Source of the DNA: Saccharofermentans sp.
Lineage (GTDB): Bacteria; Bacillota; Clostridia; Saccharofermentanales; Saccharofermentanaceae
Direction: 5' to 3'
Assembly (NCBI GenBank): GCA_024695505.1
Contig: JAILIB010000006.1
Coordinates: 1-33,417, forward strand
DNA length: 33,417 nucleotides
The notes under the pieces: model-generated
The model's database searches: none
What the model was told of the DNA's origin: nothing
Seen by the model: the letters and a program-made list of their open reading frames with translations, nothing else
Shown: positions 7,989 to 15,469 of the stretch, piece after piece
Position numbering within the stretch: position 1 is the first letter of the stretch
Layout of the letters: every line of letters starts with the position of its first letter
Made by a program: the position numbers and the translations under genes

Positions 7989-9639
7989 CATCACCGATTA
8001 TGTCCGCTGGTATAAGGACGTAGGATTTGACGTTAAGCCTTTCTGCGACGTCGACAACATCGTGCTCTGCCAGCTTTCATATCTCGATCTTAAGCCCGTT
8101 CTGGGCGAAGATTATACGGATGATTCCGATGCGCTGACATTGACTGAATGCATCAGACGCCTAAGGCAGATGGATATTCCGATCCGCAAGCAGGCCCCTG
8201 ATGACAGTAAGCGCTTTGAAGCGCTTGTCAGCGCCTGCGTGGCTTCAAAGAGATTCGGAACACTGAAGATAACCCGTTTCAAGGATGTTTACAGCGACCA
8301 TTCGTCGATACAGTACTGCACGATGACGTTCGCGCCGGTGAATGAAGAAGGCGCCGGATACGTCGCTTTCAGGGGCACTGACAGCACGATCGCGGGATGG
8401 AAGGAAGACTTCATGTTCTGCTTTACCCTGACTGAGTCCCAGAAGATGGCGGCAGAACACCTTGCCGCTGAGATCGACCGCTGCGGAAAAGTCCTGACCG
8501 GCGGCCATTCCAAAGGCGGACACCTTGCGATCTACGGCGCGGCCTGCCTTGACGATGAAAGATTCGGCAAACTTGTTCATGTCTATACCAACGACGGTCC
8601 GGGCTTTTGCGAGGACATCCTTACAGAGGATATGCTCGCCAAGATCGATCCGGTCACAACGAGGATAATCCCCGTTTTCTCGATCGTCGGATGCCAGTTT
8701 GAGCCTCACATTACCGACTGTCACGTAGTTAAGAGCGACAAGCTCATGCTCGAACAGCACGAGCTCTGCTCATGGCTGATAGACCACGGCGAGCTTTCGG
8801 ATGCGGGCGACAAGGATCCCATTTCAAAACTGATCAACCAGGGCATCGACAGATGGATAAGGACGATCAACCTGGAAGACAGAAAGAAATTCATCGACGC
8901 GCTCTTCGACTCGATGAGCGCCGGCAATACACGTACGCTCCAGGAATTCTCTGATCTCGGGCTTATCGGCTGGGAAAGGGTCTTCAGGAGCGTCATCAAA
9001 GACGACGAGACCATCAGGGACATCGTCGCCGCTCTGCCGGACCAGATGCTCTTCCAGGGAGAAGGCAAAAAGATAACTTCCAGGCTCTTCAGATGGAAGC
9101 TTTTCAAGCAGTACATGTCATCCGAGCTTGCAAAGGGCCTCATGACGATACTTATCGGCCTTGTGATGCTGCTCATCCCTGAAGGCTTCATTTTCTACGT
9201 TGTAGGCGCTGCGCTGCTCATCGTGACCACTTTCGTTGTCTGCGCCACTATAAGGCGGCTTATAAAGGACAACTGGAACCTTAACAAACATTTTGCGTAC
9301 GCCGTTTTGTCGATCCTGTTGATCGCGGTAACGCTGATAACGTTCATCAAGCAGGGCGCGCTCTTTGTAATGGCGAGCGCGATCTTCGGCACGGCATTTC
9401 TTGCGCAGGCGTACAGCTGCGCCAACAGGGCGAAAAAGGAAAACTGGAAGGTCAGAAGGACATTTCTGTTTATCATGTGCGTAATTTGGGCCAACTGCGG
9501 AATGTTCATTCTCTTCGCGCCTGAAAACACCCTCAGATTCTACATGGTGGTAGTCGCAGTAGTCGCCACCTGCGACGGCCTGATCAGGTGTTCGCTGTCT
9601 TTCCGCAAGAGAAACAGGAGCACCGCAAAAGCCAAATGA
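7981..9639 (+). CDS. Mbeg1-like (DUF2974) lipase-fold protein with C-terminal membrane domain
   Basis: The 552-residue protein begins MPNITDYVRWYKD. Its first ~330 residues match the Mbeg1/DUF2974 lipase-like fold: GYVAFRGTDSTIAGWKEDF, then the nucleophile elbow LTGGHSKGGHLAIY with Ser177, and YTNDGPGF. Residues ~390-545 hold about five or six membrane segments. Members of this family are presumed hydrolases; substrates are not established. An upstream start (7951) would add ten residues, but 7981 follows a weak GAGCGGG site and gives the usual N-terminus. It overlaps the preceding small gene by 8 nt. The lipase three genes upstream has the reverse arrangement (membrane domain first), yet shares the HSKGG elbow. 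No terminator is seen after the stop; a new promoter lies 12 nt downstream. Confidence 0.82.
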   Translation: MPNITDYVRWYKDVGFDVKPFCDVDNIVLCQLSYLDLKPVLGEDYTDDSDALTLTECIRRLRQMDIPIRKQAPDDSKRFEALVSACVASKRFGTLKITRFKDVYSDHSSIQYCTMTFAPVNEEGAGYVAFRGTDSTIAGWKEDFMFCFTLTESQKMAAEHLAAEIDRCGKVLTGGHSKGGHLAIYGAACLDDERFGKLVHVYTNDGPGFCEDILTEDMLAKIDPVTTRIIPVFSIVGCQFEPHITDCHVVKSDKLMLEQHELCSWLIDHGELSDAGDKDPISKLINQGIDRWIRTINLEDRKKFIDALFDSMSAGNTRTLQEFSDLGLIGWERVFRSVIKDDETIRDIVAALPDQMLFQGEGKKITSRLFRWKLFKQYMSSELAKGLMTILIGLVMLLIPEGFIFYVVGAALLIVTTFVVCATIRRLIKDNWNLNKHFAYAVLSILLIAVTLITFIKQGALFVMASAIFGTAFLAQAYSCANRAKKENWKVRRTFLFIMCVIWANCGMFILFAPENTLRFYMVVVAVVATCDGLIRCSLSFRKRNRSTAKAK

Positions 9640-9650
9640 TGACGGCCGTG

Positions 9651-9659
9651 TGATATAAT
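9651..9659 (+). promoter_or_regulatory. Extended -10 promoter for the TolA-like gene
   Basis: TG-A-TATAAT is a perfect extended -10 hexamer, 31 nt before the ATG at 9690; no -35 element is apparent at 16-18 nt. It belongs to the same TGTGATA-type motif seen before 5546 and 16111. Confidence 0.55.
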
Positions 9660-9689
9660 GAAATCAAATTCTCAGAGGGGGTGCTTACT

Positions 9690-10406
9690 ATGGCAGATGA
9701 CGTAAACAATGAAGTTAAGGAAGCTGAGGAGAAGGCTAAGGCTGCTGAAGCTGCTGCCGAGGAAGCAAGAAAAGAGGCCGAAAGGATAGCCAAGAAGGCT
9801 GAAGAGGCCAAGAAGGAAGCCGCAAAGAAGGCTGAAGAAGACGCTAAGAAGGAAGCCGAAAAGAAGGCTGATGAAGTAAAGAAAGCCGAAGAAGCCAAGA
9901 AGGCTGCTGAAGCTGAGGCACAAAAGGCCGAGGAAGCCAAAAAGGCTGCCGAGGAACTGGAGGCAAAGAAAGCCGCTGAATTAGCCGCAAAGAAGGCTGA
10001 AGAGGATGCTGCCAAGGCCGCCGCTGCTGCCGCTGCCGCAAAGAAGGCGGAAGAGGCTAAAGCCGCCAAGGATGCAAAGCGTGCCGAAAAGAAAGAGAAG
10101 ATCAACGCACTCAAGGCTCAGTGCCCTCCGCAGTACAAGCCCGTCGGAACGTCAGCTTATTTCTGGGTTGGCATCTTATGCTGGCTCCCGGTTATCGGCA
10201 TATTTATCACTTTCATCCTTTCTATCGCTCCGAAGAACAGGAACCTCAAGTGCTTTGCACGTTCCAAGCTGGCTTACTATCTGATCATCTTCATCGCATG
10301 CCTCATCATCGTCCTCGTGGCAGGTGCGGTCATTCCCGAAGAGAACAAGATCGCGATCAGTAATGCGTGCCTCAAGATCATGAACGCGCTCGGCATCTAT
10401 TTCTGA
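9690..10406 (+). CDS. TolA-like Ala/Lys/Glu-rich coiled protein with C-terminal membrane domain
   Basis: The 238-residue protein starts MADDVNNEVKEAEEKAK. Residues ~8-135 are almost entirely A, K and E in a helical pattern (repeats of KKAEEAKK), as in TolA domain II, and would form a long single alpha-helix or coiled coil. Residues ~150-215 contain two membrane segments around SIAPKNRNLKCFARSKL; that N-R-N..FAR pattern also occurs in small clostridial membrane proteins with zinc-ribbon or disordered N-termini. There is no Tol-Pal system in Gram-positives, so the TolA likeness is compositional. The ATG at 9690 has GAGGGGG 8 nt upstream; a GTG at 9681 overlaps that ribosome site and is rejected. 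The gene stands alone between its own promoter and terminator. Confidence 0.8.
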   Translation: MADDVNNEVKEAEEKAKAAEAAAEEARKEAERIAKKAEEAKKEAAKKAEEDAKKEAEKKADEVKKAEEAKKAAEAEAQKAEEAKKAAEELEAKKAAELAAKKAEEDAAKAAAAAAAAKKAEEAKAAKDAKRAEKKEKINALKAQCPPQYKPVGTSAYFWVGILCWLPVIGIFITFILSIAPKNRNLKCFARSKLAYYLIIFIACLIIVLVAGAVIPEENKIAISNACLKIMNALGIYF

Positions 10407-10426
10407 GCATTAAACCCGCTGTTACG

Positions 10427-10454
10427 GCCCCGGTTTTCAAGCCGGGGCTTTTTT
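10427..10454 (+). terminator. Rho-independent terminator after the TolA-like gene
   Basis: Stem GCCCCGG / CCGGGGC with an eight-base loop (TTTTCAAG) is followed by six T residues, 20 nt after the stop codon. Confidence 0.92.
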
Positions 10455-10491
10455 GTTGTATTCTTTTTATCCTTATGTCGCGTGTTTGTAA

Positions 10492-10509
10492 CATTGTTAA
10501 TCTACAATG
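10492..10509. promoter_or_regulatory. Inverted repeat CATTGT-N6-ACAATG, candidate operator
   Basis: A perfect 6-bp inverted repeat with a 6-nt spacer lies 50 nt before the YhbD-like regulator, in a region rich in TTGTAA-type sequence. The position suits an operator for the regulator itself or for the ArsR protein encoded next. The promoter elements around it are not clear (TTGTTA with TAATGT at 16 nt is one option). Confidence 0.35.
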
Positions 10510-10558
10510 AACCTGTAATGTAATTGCCCGTATTGTCGGGCAGAAGGGGAACATGACT

Positions 10559-11185
10559 ATGGATGAAAAACTGATTTCGAAAAAAGACCTTCTGAATCTT
10601 GAGCAGATCTCATATGGCACGCTGTACCGTTGGAAGAGACAGGGATTGATCCCGGAGAGCTGGTTCATCCATAAGGCTACCGAGATCGGCCAGGCAACAT
10701 TCTTCCCGGAAGAGAAGATCCTTGCGAGGATCGACCGCATCAGAGAGCTCAAGAACGAGCTGTCGGTTGAGCAGATGCAGGAGCTTTTCTCAGCTAACGT
10801 AGAGAGCTTCAAGATCCCGATGAAGGACTTCAAGGAGCTCGAAATGGTCGGCAAGATGTCTCTCACCGCTTTTACAGCTGTTTTCCCTGAGAAGGATCTT
10901 CTCGATTTTAACGATGTCTTTGGCATGTATGTCGTAGACAATCTCATGAAGCAGTCTGGAATCTATCTTGAAGACGCAAAGCAGGTCTTAAGGCTCCTTT
11001 GCAAGTATCTTTCCGTTGAAGCTTCAAAAGAATACCAGCTTCTGCTCCTGCGCAAGCTCGGAGTTCCGATGACGGTTCTCGTAAGAGGCAACGAAGGTAT
11101 CCTCCTCGAGGACAACACCGAGGTTATCGCATGCGCGAATCTCGGCGAGTTTGAAGAAGCCCTCAAGGATCAGCTCATAGCATAA
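10559..11185 (+). CDS. YhbD-like (DUF4004) MerR-type transcriptional regulator
   Basis: The 208-residue protein has an N-terminal MerR-like winged helix: LISKKDLLNLEQISYGTLYRW then KRQGLIPESWFI and GQATFFPEEKILARI, the pattern of Bacillus subtilis YhbD. The C-terminal part (about 70-208) is a helical region of unknown ligand. Two in-frame ATGs exist, at 10553 and 10559; the GGGG element is only 3 nt from the first and 9 nt from the second, so the second is preferred. The ArsR-type gene follows after 10 nt, so the two regulators probably form one transcript. In B. subtilis the neighbouring yhb genes are also regulatory, but the regulon of this protein is not known. Confidence 0.82.
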   Translation: MDEKLISKKDLLNLEQISYGTLYRWKRQGLIPESWFIHKATEIGQATFFPEEKILARIDRIRELKNELSVEQMQELFSANVESFKIPMKDFKELEMVGKMSLTAFTAVFPEKDLLDFNDVFGMYVVDNLMKQSGIYLEDAKQVLRLLCKYLSVEASKEYQLLLLRKLGVPMTVLVRGNEGILLEDNTEVIACANLGEFEEALKDQLIA

Positions 11186-11195
11186 TCAAAAGAAA

Positions 11196-11669
11196 ATGGC
11201 AGCAAGATCAACTGACAACGAAATCTCCCGCGTGCTCTCGGTCCTTTCCGAACCGACGAGGATCCGCATCATCCGCCTGATATCAGGTTCCGGTGAACTG
11301 CGCTCGTGTGATCTCCTTCCGGAGTTTGAGATCACGCAGCCCACGCTTTCGCATCACCTGAACATCCTTCTCGAAAACGACGTGCTTACTTCGCGTAAAG
11401 AGGGCAGATGCGTTTATTTCTCGATAAACAAGGGCACTATGAGTCTTGTTGCAGATCTTATGGCAGGAATAGCAAACGGCAGCTTATCCAAGCCTGCATC
11501 CAAGAAGGCTGCGGTAAGCGTCAAGCCCGCCAAGAAAGAAGAAAAGGCAGATAAGCCGGAAAAGCCTGTCAAAGTCAAGCCCGAGAAGGTCAAGAAAGAC
11601 AAGAAGGACAAAGACAAGGACAAGAAAAAGAAGAAGAAAGACAAAAAAGACAAGAAAAAGAAGAAGTGA
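11196..11669 (+). CDS. ArsR-family winged-helix regulator with a polylysine C-terminal tail
   Basis: Residues 1-85 of this 157-residue protein are a standard ArsR fold: ISRVLSVLSEPTRIRIIRL, then SCDLLPEFEITQPTLSHHL as recognition region and RKEGRCVYFSI as wing. The metal-site helix shows ELRSCDLL with only one Cys instead of the ELCVCDL of arsenic sensors, so classical As/Cd sensing is doubtful. From about residue 103 the chain becomes Lys/Pro/Asp/Glu-rich and ends in runs of Lys; this tail of ~55 residues is not part of the family domain. It might add non-specific nucleic-acid affinity. The Shine-Dalgarno is weak (AAAAGAAA), consistent with coupling to the gene 10 nt upstream. The stop codon lies inside a long terminator stem. 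Confidence 0.85.
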   Translation: MAARSTDNEISRVLSVLSEPTRIRIIRLISGSGELRSCDLLPEFEITQPTLSHHLNILLENDVLTSRKEGRCVYFSINKGTMSLVADLMAGIANGSLSKPASKKAAVSVKPAKKEEKADKPEKPVKVKPEKVKKDKKDKDKDKKKKKKDKKDKKKKK

Positions 11670-11687
11670 GCCAAAAGCTCACTTCTT
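11661..11687. terminator. Bidirectional terminator between convergent genes, overlapping the ArsR stop codon
   Basis: An 11-bp perfect stem (AAGAAGTGAGC / GCTCACTTCTT) with loop CAAAA includes the ArsR stop codon at 11667-11669. On the minus strand it is followed by CTTTTTCTT, a good tract for ending the 13189-11699 gene; on the plus strand the tract is short (TTTAGTTT). Confidence 0.8.
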
Positions 11688-11698
11688 TAGTTTGCGTG

Positions 11699-13189
11699 TT
11701 ATCTGAACAGAACGACTTCGGAGATGTACATCAGTAACGAGCCGATTAGGTTTATCAGAATAAGTACGGCCGTTACCAGAATATGCGTCTTCTTTTCCTT
11801 GACGATAGTTGCGATGTATTCTCTTACGAAAGCGTTGATCCAGTAATATCTCTTCGTCTTGCTTCCTATGCCTTCTATCCTCATTCCGAGCTCATGCGCA
11901 AGCATTCCGGAACGGAACACATGGTAATTCGTGGTGCTGAAAGCCAGGTTGAAGAAATCGGAACCATGGTACTTTCTGATAAGTTCATGAGAGTACTTGA
12001 AGTTTTCTTCCGTAGTGGTCGACTTCGTCTCGGCGAGGATGTCTTTTTCTTCGATACCCTGACTGATAAGATAACGCTTCATGGCTTCAGCTTCGGAAAT
12101 CATCTCATCTGTTCCTTTACCGCCTGACGGCACGAAAACGATCGGTCTGCCGACGCGGTCCTTCTGCATTTTCGCAAACTCTATCGCGCGGTCAACTCTA
12201 GCCTGCAAGAGCGGCGTCAGAGTTCCGTCTTTTCTTATCTGGCAACCGTTGATGATGATGAAATCCTTGTTGAACTTCGGTATGTGCTTTGCGGTCTTGA
12301 TGCCAGTGATTATCGTTCCCAAGAGGATGCATTCGAGATAAGCATCGATCGAGAAGATCATCGATTCAAGGAATATTTCAAAAAAGTGAGCGATGCTCCG
12401 GCCGTTGTGAACGTCAAAGCTACCCGTGATCCTCATGTTATGCAGTGCGTCACCTATGATAAAAGGGAGGACGGCTCCGATGCCGAGCACAAGTCCAAGG
12501 AACACACCGAGCATGTTCTTCCATGTTCTGCCTTCTTTTCTGATGAGCTTGATATTGGACATTGTTACAAAGAACGTAGTTGCTATGACAAGCGGGAAAG
12601 TAACAAGAACAAAGTACTCTGAAGATCCTATTGCATGCAGAAAAACACCATAGATCCCGCCTTTTCTACAGATGCCTATGATCACTGCAAAAATAAAGAA
12701 GAATGCGTATATGATAAGTCCCAGATACAGAACGTTATCGTAGCTGTAGAAATTGTTTTTCTCGAGAATTATGTATTTGACGAAAAGATAAACAAGGATC
12801 AAAACAAGATAGATCAGGATACAGGCATAAACGGCTTGACAGCCCGTGCAGTCACCGAAGAACTGTTCGCTCGTGATCACGCCGTTTTTGTGCACATAGA
12901 AGACACCGATGCTTGGACGTTCCTTGGCGACGAACGATAAATAGACCCTGCCCGGAGCAACTGATCTTAAACGGGCCGTAAAACACTTATCGTTTACTTC
13001 CCAGCTGATGATCTCGATCTTGCCATGTTCCTCTTCGATCATGACATCCGTTATCCCGAAGGAAGTATTAATGTCATTTCTTACGTAAGTATATTCGTTT
13101 CCGACCGCACGGATATAGATATAGCCGAAAACGGCTATAAGAAATAATGCAAAAAGAAAGAAAAGACGCATCCTGCATTTTCTAAACAT
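11699..13189 (-). CDS. Polytopic membrane protein with C-terminal DUF218 (YdcF/SanA/ElyC-like) domain
   Basis: The 496-residue protein has an N-terminal membrane helix (about 8-28), an extracellular segment with Cys residues in FGDCTGCQAVYAC, then about six further membrane segments to residue ~300. Residues ~310-470 are a DUF218 domain: INGCQIRKDGTLTPLLQAR, FVPSGGKGTDEMISEAEAM, STTTEENFKYS and STTNYHVFRS, followed by a last membrane helix. DUF218 proteins of the ElyC/SanA type act in cell-envelope polysaccharide and lipid-carrier metabolism; YdcF binds nucleotide-like ligands. A role in the envelope is inferred. A second ATG (MRLFFLF, at 13171) is possible; neither start has a clear Shine-Dalgarno. 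It is divergent from the next gene, and both look AT-richer than the rest of the window. Confidence 0.82.
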   Translation of the reverse strand: MFRKCRMRLFFLFALFLIAVFGYIYIRAVGNEYTYVRNDINTSFGITDVMIEEEHGKIEIISWEVNDKCFTARLRSVAPGRVYLSFVAKERPSIGVFYVHKNGVITSEQFFGDCTGCQAVYACILIYLVLILVYLFVKYIILEKNNFYSYDNVLYLGLIIYAFFFIFAVIIGICRKGGIYGVFLHAIGSSEYFVLVTFPLVIATTFFVTMSNIKLIRKEGRTWKNMLGVFLGLVLGIGAVLPFIIGDALHNMRITGSFDVHNGRSIAHFFEIFLESMIFSIDAYLECILLGTIITGIKTAKHIPKFNKDFIIINGCQIRKDGTLTPLLQARVDRAIEFAKMQKDRVGRPIVFVPSGGKGTDEMISEAEAMKRYLISQGIEEKDILAETKSTTTEENFKYSHELIRKYHGSDFFNLAFSTTNYHVFRSGMLAHELGMRIEGIGSKTKRYYWINAFVREYIATIVKEKKTHILVTAVLILINLIGSLLMYISEVVLFR

Positions 13190-13264
13190 ATCATGAAAGT
13201 ATATATCATAATATGGAAAAAGTGCACTATTCTGAGTGACAACAATTGTTTATGAGCTTTGTTT

Positions 13265-13292
13265 TTGGCATTATAGATTGAGATGCTATATG
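13265..13292 (+). promoter_or_regulatory. Candidate promoter for the polytopic membrane gene
   Basis: TTGGCA (five of six to TTGACA), a 16-nt spacer and TG-C-TATATG form a plausible extended -10 promoter 35 nt before the ATG at 13328. A perfect palindrome AACAATTGTT (13241-13250) lies just upstream between the divergent genes and could be an operator. Confidence 0.4.
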
Positions 13293-13327
13293 CAAAGACA
13301 TGCGTTTTTTGTTTAGAGGATATTTTG

Positions 13328-14905
13328 ATGAAAAGGCAAATGAAAAATGTAATAGATTATTATGAAGGAATAAACGGCATTCTTTTATTTCTCTATATTT
13401 CTTTGGTCTTAAGCGCATATGCGATCGCTGTTAATGATTCGGTTGTTGCAATACTTCGTCAAATAGTATTCTCTTTGATCTTTTCTGCGGTTGCAGTTCC
13501 GTTGGCTTTCAGAGCTGTTAAAAAACTGACCGAAAACAGATTGGAATCCGGGCAGATAGAACAGATATCGGATATAACCTTAAAGATCGTTTTCTATTTA
13601 ATACCGTTTTTGTTTTTTCTGTTCAGGTTTATCAACTGCTATCCGGGCATATTTTCTTATGACAGCAGTGTTCAATATACGCAGGCAATTGATAACGAGT
13701 ACAATGACTGGCATCCCGTAATCCACACTTTGATCGCCTATAAGCTGCCGCTTACGCTTACCGGCGGATGGTTCGGTTCTATCATACTTGAACAGATAAT
13801 CCTGCTCGCACTGTCTATGGGATACTCTCTGAGTTCCATAATGAAACATACGAACAAAACGACTGCATTTGTTGTTTTCCTTTTTTATCTGTTGAATCCG
13901 AAGCTTGGAAACATTTCGGTGTATGCATGGAAGGATGTAACATTTACAACTTTTACACTGTTGACTGTTACTTATTGTTTTAATGTATTCTTTTCAAAGG
14001 GAGAATGGCTTAAGAAGCCGTTTAATACAGCTGTCTTTATACCGGTTTTTGTTATCACGACTTTGATCAGGCATAATGCGGTTCTTTTTACTTTTCCGCT
14101 TATGTTTGCAATAGTATTCTATGTAGAAAAAAAGAGATTTGTTTTCATTTTTCTTAGCTCGTTACTTTTGATAGGTGTTGTTAAATATCCTTTGTATTCA
14201 GCTTTAGGTGTAACTACTCCCGGCAACAGACAGATCGAAACTCTGGGTTTGCCGATGTCGGTCATAGGTGAAGTGGTTGCACATGACCCGGCCTCTTTGG
14301 ATGATTACACAAAAGAATTTGCTTATAAGATAGCCGCGCCTGAAGTTTGGGAGAAAACATATGTTAACGGATTCAACTCGGTGAAATACAAAGAAACCTC
14401 AAATAACGATGTTATAGAAGAATACGGAAGGGCAGAAGTTTTCAGGATCATGTTTCGTTGTGTAAAAGCATCGCCTTTGTATGCGATGAAAGGCTTTATT
14501 ACCGTTACTTGTCCTGCATATTCCATTACCGGTAACGAATTGCCGGGCATTCTCGATTCTGATTATGGGGAATATGGTGAAGGCAACCTGAATTCTTTTG
14601 AGATGATCAACAGGCAGTATTCACGTGTTTGTGCAGTGGTTGTTCCTTTTCTGTTCTTTTTCCTGGGTTGTATTCATCTGGCGATCCTCACGGTATTCTT
14701 TGCGAAGTACAGGCTAAATACTCTTGAAGGCTGGAAAAGAGCATTGTTTGTTCTGCCGTTGTTTATCAACAACTTTGGCACGATGTTCCTGATGACTAGC
14801 AATTATGACTATATCAGGATCAGCTTTTATTCATTTATGACAGCTCCTTTATTGTTTATCCTGCTGTTGAAGAACGGCAAGAGCAAGAATGTAGAACAGA
14901 TATAA
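13328..14905 (+). CDS. Large polytopic membrane protein, DUF6020-like, possible GT-C-type glycosyltransferase
   Basis: The 525-residue protein has roughly 11-13 hydrophobic segments. After two N-terminal helices comes a loop with NCYPGIFSYDSSVQYTQA and NDWHPVIHTLIA, containing Asp, Gln and His residues placed as in DUF6020 and other membrane proteins with GT-C-like architecture, which use polyprenyl-linked sugars. Further features are YAWKDVTF and TLIRHNAVLF. I infer an envelope glycan role but cannot assign a reaction. The start at 13328 follows AGAGGA by 7 nt; an upstream ATG at 13283 adds 15 residues and lies in the promoter. The neighbouring divergent gene (DUF218) also suggests surface polymer work. 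Its coding sequence is visibly AT-rich (T-rich codons, TTT and TTG common), unlike the nusA operon, which may mean recent acquisition. Confidence 0.75.
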   Translation: MKRQMKNVIDYYEGINGILLFLYISLVLSAYAIAVNDSVVAILRQIVFSLIFSAVAVPLAFRAVKKLTENRLESGQIEQISDITLKIVFYLIPFLFFLFRFINCYPGIFSYDSSVQYTQAIDNEYNDWHPVIHTLIAYKLPLTLTGGWFGSIILEQIILLALSMGYSLSSIMKHTNKTTAFVVFLFYLLNPKLGNISVYAWKDVTFTTFTLLTVTYCFNVFFSKGEWLKKPFNTAVFIPVFVITTLIRHNAVLFTFPLMFAIVFYVEKKRFVFIFLSSLLLIGVVKYPLYSALGVTTPGNRQIETLGLPMSVIGEVVAHDPASLDDYTKEFAYKIAAPEVWEKTYVNGFNSVKYKETSNNDVIEEYGRAEVFRIMFRCVKASPLYAMKGFITVTCPAYSITGNELPGILDSDYGEYGEGNLNSFEMINRQYSRVCAVVVPFLFFFLGCIHLAILTVFFAKYRLNTLEGWKRALFVLPLFINNFGTMFLMTSNYDYIRISFYSFMTAPLLFILLLKNGKSKNVEQI

Positions 14906-14908
14906 AGA

Positions 14909-14938
14909 AAAGGACCGGCTCATTTGAGACGGTCCTTT
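14909..14938. terminator. Hairpin between convergent genes (bidirectional terminator)
   Basis: Nine-base arms AAAGGACCG / CGGTCCTTT enclose a loop with a small CTC/GAG stem. It starts four bases after the 14905 stop and ends 21 bases from the mscL stop on the other strand. T-tracts are short on both sides. Confidence 0.7.
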
Positions 14939-14959
14939 GATCAGTTGCTTGGAAAACTC

Positions 14960-15391
14960 TCAGTTCTTCTCTTTGAGGATGTCCTTGATCTCAGTGAGGA
15001 GCTTGACTTCATCGGAGGGTTCCGGAGGTGCTGCGGGAGCTTCTTCTTCCTTCTTCTTACCGAGAGTAGTAAGTTTGTTCATACCTTTAATGATAATGAA
15101 AAGCACAAGAGCAAGGATTAAGAAGTTGATGATCTGAGTGACGAAGTGACCATACTTGATGGAGATCGTTGCGAGGACTTCGGGATCAGTGCTGTCAGCG
15201 AGTTTTGACCAAGGCAGAACGAAAGAACCGCCGATCTGTGCGCCTCCGATCGAATTGATCAAAGGATTGATAAAGTCATCTGTCAGAGCACCGACGATGC
15301 CTCCGAAAGCGCCGCCGATGATCACACCGACTGCCATATCCATAACGTTACCCTTGAGTGCGAATTCTTTGAATTCTTTCATAAAACCCAT
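14960..15391 (-). CDS. mscL: Large-conductance mechanosensitive channel MscL
   Basis: The 143-residue protein matches MscL across its full length: the N-terminal amphipathic helix MKEFKEFALKGN, TM1 VMDMAVGVIIGGAFGGIV, the DDFINPLI segment, an extracellular loop, TM2 INFLILALVLFIIIKGMNKL, a charged linker and the C-terminal helix EVKLLTEIKDILKEKN. It forms a homopentameric pore that opens under membrane tension and releases osmolytes on hypo-osmotic shock. The ATG at 15391 has AAGGAGG (15400-15406 on the minus strand) 8 nt upstream, one of the best ribosome sites in the window. It is downstream of the small P-loop gene but separated from it by a hairpin. Confidence 0.97.
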   Translation of the reverse strand: MGFMKEFKEFALKGNVMDMAVGVIIGGAFGGIVGALTDDFINPLINSIGGAQIGGSFVLPWSKLADSTDPEVLATISIKYGHFVTQIINFLILALVLFIIIKGMNKLTTLGKKKEEEAPAAPPEPSDEVKLLTEIKDILKEKN

Positions 15392-15420
15392 ATACAGATC
15401 CTCCTTGTGGTATCTAATTA

Positions 15421-15448
15421 AATGCCCGGACCTGATGAGCCGGGCATT
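15421..15448 (-). terminator. Hairpin between the P-loop gene and mscL, probable terminator
   Basis: Arms AATGCCCGG / CCGGGCATT (9 bp) with a ten-base loop lie 22 nt beyond the P-loop gene stop on the minus strand; the tract after it (TTTAATTAG) is short. A second AT-only inverted repeat (TTAATAAC / GTTATTAA, 15447-15472) sits between it and the stop codon. Confidence 0.6.
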
Positions 15449-15469
15449 AATAACTTAATTAAGTTGTTA

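Noticed and set aside
9584..10114. Minus-strand open frame of Ala/Ser/Phe-rich sequence
   Set aside because: It is the complement of the AAG/GCN repeats of the TolA-like gene, hence long by composition only.
10080..10400. Possible riboswitch or tRNA near the TolA-like gene end
   Set aside because: No cloverleaf or conserved aptamer core could be drawn; the only structure is the terminator at 10427.
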